Source of the DNA: Adhaeribacter aerolatus
Lineage (GTDB): Bacteria > Bacteroidota > Bacteroidia > Cytophagales > Hymenobacteraceae
Assembly (NCBI RefSeq): GCF_007991635.1
Contig: NZ_BJYS01000006.1
Coordinates: 62,001 to 126,000 of the forward strand
Direction: 5' to 3'
DNA: 64,000 bases
The translations under genes and the position numbers were made by a program. The notes under the pieces are model-generated. The model worked only from the letters and a program-made list of their open reading frames with translations, searched no databases and was not told the DNA's origin. This document shows, in pieces, positions 61,658-64,000 of the stretch. Position 1 is the first letter of the stretch, and every line of letters starts with the position of its first letter.

Positions 61658-62018
61658 GTATGCCGTCATCCGGGTGGTGCCCTGTGTAGAACGCGAAGAA
61701 TTCATAAACGTGGGCGTAATTCTTTATTGCGCTTCGCAAGGGTTTTTAAAAACCATCTACCATTTGCCCGAAGAACGGTTGCGGGCCCTCAACCCGGATT
61801 TAGATATAACAGAGTTGCAGGAACGGCTCCGGGCTTTTGAGCGCATTTGCGCCGGGTGGTCGCAGGGTGGAGCCATTGGGCAATTGCCGGTCGCCTCCCG
61901 TTTCCGCTGGCTTACGGCTACCCGCAGCACGGTGGTGCAAACGTCGGCGGTGCATCCAGGCCTGTGTACCGACCCAAACGAAACCCTGCAAAAACTTTAT
62001 ACCAAGCTAGTCTTGTAA
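61635..62018 (+). CDS. DUF3037 protein paired with the HipA-like kinase
   Basis: A 127-residue protein from the ATG at 61635; an upstream start in the longer frame adds six codons and is less likely. HLFEYAVIRVVPCVEREEFINVGVILYC is the DUF3037 signature, and LERLRAFERICAGW-like helices and a RFRWLTATRSTVVQTSAVHPGLC block follow. The family often stands next to short HipA-like kinases, as I recall, and may be its partner, antitoxin or substrate. Function unknown. It overlaps the kinase gene by 23 bases. Confidence 0.8.
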   Translation: MPEKHLFEYAVIRVVPCVEREEFINVGVILYCASQGFLKTIYHLPEERLRALNPDLDITELQERLRAFERICAGWSQGGAIGQLPVASRFRWLTATRSTVVQTSAVHPGLCTDPNETLQKLYTKLVL

Positions 62019-62074
62019 ATACTTCAGGCAACTAACCGTTCTTGTAAATAAAACCACCCCAACAACTTACCCGG

Positions 62075-63247
62075 ATGAGAAGAATATTATTAGCCTGCCT
62101 CTTTATTTTATCTGTTTCAACAGGCTGGGCACAGTCGGGGGTGGTACCGGTTTTTACGGCGGGTACCGAAGGGCACCAATCATACCGCATTCCGGCTATT
62201 ATTAGCTTACCCAACGGCCACTTACTGGCTTTTGCCGAGGGCCGGGTACACGGTGCCGGCGATTTTGGCGACATAAATATTGTATTAAAGCGCAGCACCG
62301 ATAAAGGCAAAAGCTGGAGCAACCTGCAAACAGTAGCAGATTACCAGAACTTACAGGCCGGCAACCCGGCTCCGGTGCTGGACCTCACCGACCCCACTTA
62401 CCCCAAAGGCCGGATTTTTTTATTTTACAACACCGGCGATAATCACGAAAACGAAGTCCGAAAAGGTAATGGCCTGCGTGAAGTGTGGTACAAGACCTCA
62501 ACCGATGGCGGTCTTACCTGGTCGGAACCCATAAATATTACTACTCAGGTACACCGTCCGAATCAGCCTCAGGTAAACACTGCTTATACTTCCTCCGAAG
62601 ACTGGCGCAGCTACGCCAACACCCCGGGCCACGCCATGCAATTTACCACGGGTGCTTACAAGGGCCGTATTTTTGTAGCTGCCAATCATTCGGCCGGCAA
62701 TCCGCAGCCGCAGTTTCAGGATTACCAAGCGCATGGCTTCTACACCGACGACCACGGAAAAACCTTTAAATTAAGCACAACAGTACAAGTGCCGGGCTCC
62801 AACGAGTCTATTGCCACTGAACTCTCGGGCGGTAAACTCATGATGAACTCGCGCAACCAAAAAGGCGATATTCGGGCCCGGATTATATCGGTGAGCCGCG
62901 ACGGCGGCGCCACTTGGGATAGCACCTGGTTCGACCACACCTTAATCGACCCGGTTAACCAAGGGAGTTTGCTCACGGTGGGTAAGAAAAAAGGTAAAAA
63001 TATTATCGCTTTCAGCAATGCTGCCGACGTTAAATTACGCGATAACCTGACCCTGCGCATCAGCTACGACGAGGGCAAAACCTGGCCCAAGAGCATTTTA
63101 ATAGATAAAAGCACTTCGCCTAATCAGCGCGATTATACTGCTTACTCCGATTTGGTAAATATTTCAAAAAAGGAAATTGGCGTGCTGTACGAGCGGGATA
63201 AATACCAGCAAATTGTTTTTAAAATCATGAAGTGGCAGCAAAAATAG
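62075..63247 (+). CDS. Secreted exo-alpha-sialidase (BNR repeat)
   Basis: A 390-residue glycoside hydrolase of the GH33 type. A signal peptide (about 1-20, ending TGWAQ) is followed by the Y-R-I-P motif (37-40) that supplies the first arginine of the carboxylate-binding triad. Four Asp boxes are visible: STDKGKSW, STDGGLTW, SRDGGATW and SYDEGKTW, one per blade of the six-bladed propeller. It releases terminal sialic acid from glycans. No sialic acid uptake or catabolic genes lie within the window. Confidence 0.9.
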   Translation: MRRILLACLFILSVSTGWAQSGVVPVFTAGTEGHQSYRIPAIISLPNGHLLAFAEGRVHGAGDFGDINIVLKRSTDKGKSWSNLQTVADYQNLQAGNPAPVLDLTDPTYPKGRIFLFYNTGDNHENEVRKGNGLREVWYKTSTDGGLTWSEPINITTQVHRPNQPQVNTAYTSSEDWRSYANTPGHAMQFTTGAYKGRIFVAANHSAGNPQPQFQDYQAHGFYTDDHGKTFKLSTTVQVPGSNESIATELSGGKLMMNSRNQKGDIRARIISVSRDGGATWDSTWFDHTLIDPVNQGSLLTVGKKKGKNIIAFSNAADVKLRDNLTLRISYDEGKTWPKSILIDKSTSPNQRDYTAYSDLVNISKKEIGVLYERDKYQQIVFKIMKWQQK

Positions 63248-63452
63248 TATCAGGATTAATATTTCTTCCCCATAAATGCCTGGGCTAAGCTTGAACGGAT
63301 TTAGAAATATTTATCCTTTTTCAGGAAAGTGGAAATCCAGGCAAAATAAAAGCTGCCAGAACAATTATGAAGAAACTTTTTCGTGAAAGAAAAGAGTTAG
63401 GGCTTCAGGCACACTTTTTGAATTAACCAATACTACTCCTTACCCAGTACCC

Positions 63453-64000
63453 ATGAAAAATTTTTTCTTTACTGTTACAATTCTTTTCCTGATGGGCAGC
63501 AGCGCCATCGCCCAAAAAGTAAGTTTAGTTAATCCCTCTTTAGATAAGGCCAATAAATATTACGATGCCGGCCTTTACAAAGAAGCCATTGCGGAATATT
63601 CAAAAACGATTTACATAGAGCCGTCCTTTTTGCAGGCTTATAATAATCGGGGGCTTGCCAAATTAGAGCTAAATGACTTTACCGGTGCCTTGGCCGATTT
63701 TAACAAAGTAATTAGTAAAGAGCCGAAAAACGCCGAAGCTTACCGCAATCGTGCCACCTTAAAAATTCGCAAGCAGGATTATGCCGGTGCCCTGACCGAC
63801 TACGACAAAGCCGTGGCTTTGGGAGCCGACGATGCCGATGCTTATTTTAATCGCGGAATAGCCAAGGTATTTATGAATAAATCAAAAGACGCGCTGGCAG
63901 ATTTTGACAAGAGCATTAGCCTGAAACCCGATGCCGTGGATTCTTACGTGGAGCGGGGTTTTGCCCGCATGAATGTGGGTGAAAATTCCGGTGCCTTAGC
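63453..64000 (+). CDS. Exported TPR-repeat protein, N-terminal part (runs off right edge)
   Basis: An open frame from the ATG at 63453 to the end of the window (182 complete codons). A signal peptide (about 1-21, ending AIAQ) is followed by at least four TPR units of 34 residues: KANKYYDAGLYKEAIAEYSK, AYNNRGLAKLELNDFTGALA, AYRNRATLKIRKQDYAGALT and AYFNRGIAKVFMNKSKDALA. It probably mediates protein contacts in the periplasm. The C-terminus and any further domain are outside the window. Confidence 0.88.
   Translation, partial: MKNFFFTVTILFLMGSSAIAQKVSLVNPSLDKANKYYDAGLYKEAIAEYSKTIYIEPSFLQAYNNRGLAKLELNDFTGALADFNKVISKEPKNAEAYRNRATLKIRKQDYAGALTDYDKAVALGADDADAYFNRGIAKVFMNKSKDALADFDKSISLKPDAVDSYVERGFARMNVGENSGAL

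Overview
This window looks like a chromosomal segment of a Bacteroidota bacterium, most likely of the Cytophagales and close to the Hymenobacteraceae (an Adhaeribacter, Rufibacter or Pontibacter type genus is an inference, not a proof). The reasons are a type IX secretion C-terminal sorting domain, a PorD/DUF4835 protein, an Rpb6-like omega subunit, a transketolase split into two genes, an NFACT protein, TAnnTTTG-type promoter boxes, and weak or absent Shine-Dalgarno sequences before most starts. Base composition is moderate (by eye a little under half G+C) with clearly AT-richer patches. There is no rRNA, no CRISPR array and no prophage. One tRNA gene (Leu, anticodon CAA) and one complete IS3-family element are present.

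Layout. 1-3.8 kb: start of a comEC-like gene, a GNAT acetyltransferase, PhoH, a SAM hydrolase-type enzyme (DUF62) and hscB. 3.8-5.1 kb: tRNA-Leu, then an AT-rich STM4504/CBY_0614-type gene carrying a HEPN Abi C-terminal domain, bracketed by inverted copies of a small hairpin repeat; this is the most likely defence cassette here. 5.3-11.9 kb: secreted GH16 glucanase, a large DUF1593/PA14/T9SS secreted protein, a 1.6-kb gene desert and an M48 lipoprotein protease. 12-20.2 kb: FAH-family enzyme and M23 peptidase, Bcp peroxiredoxin, then a run with the two transketolase halves separated by a von Willebrand A protein and followed by an ECF sigma factor, a membrane-anchored possible anti-sigma protein and a Spy-like protein. 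20.2-26.4 kb: class III aminotransferase, SLC13-type permease, TerB-like protein, phosphofructokinase, MiaA. 26.7-35 kb: a 1756-residue hybrid histidine kinase, a single-domain response regulator, a small unknown protein, a PhnP-like metallo-hydrolase and an NFACT (RqcH-like) protein. 35-44.4 kb: mixed metabolic genes (GalM, Mn catalase, RCK potassium channel, phosphotriesterase-like protein, LLM flavoenzyme, pirin, esterase).

44.7-53.1 kb, all on the minus strand: OstA-like LPS transport protein, BamD, omega subunit, CoaC and CoaB (here in two overlapping frames), PorD/DUF4835, a 75-residue unknown, RecN and FabI; a housekeeping and envelope-biogenesis cluster. 53.1-63.2 kb on the plus strand: TilS, an NfeD/SPFH pair, small membrane or lipoprotein unknowns, cupin and DUF4242 proteins, the IS3-family (IS407-like) element with a programmed -1 frameshift signal, a HipA-like kinase/DUF3037 pair and a secreted sialidase. 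A TPR protein runs off the right edge.

Between genes the window is rich in dispersed palindromes: a GTGTCAGGTG hairpin family (three copies), a CTGTCATTC hairpin family (two copies), a 12-bp CGTTATTCGTTG inverted pair at two loci, and AT-rich oligonucleotide repeats. The most interesting points are the hairpin-bracketed HEPN gene beside the tRNA, the HipA/DUF3037 pair beside the IS, the break of coaBC exactly in its linker, and the vWA gene between the transketolase halves. All functions are inferred from reading the sequences; no database search was run.
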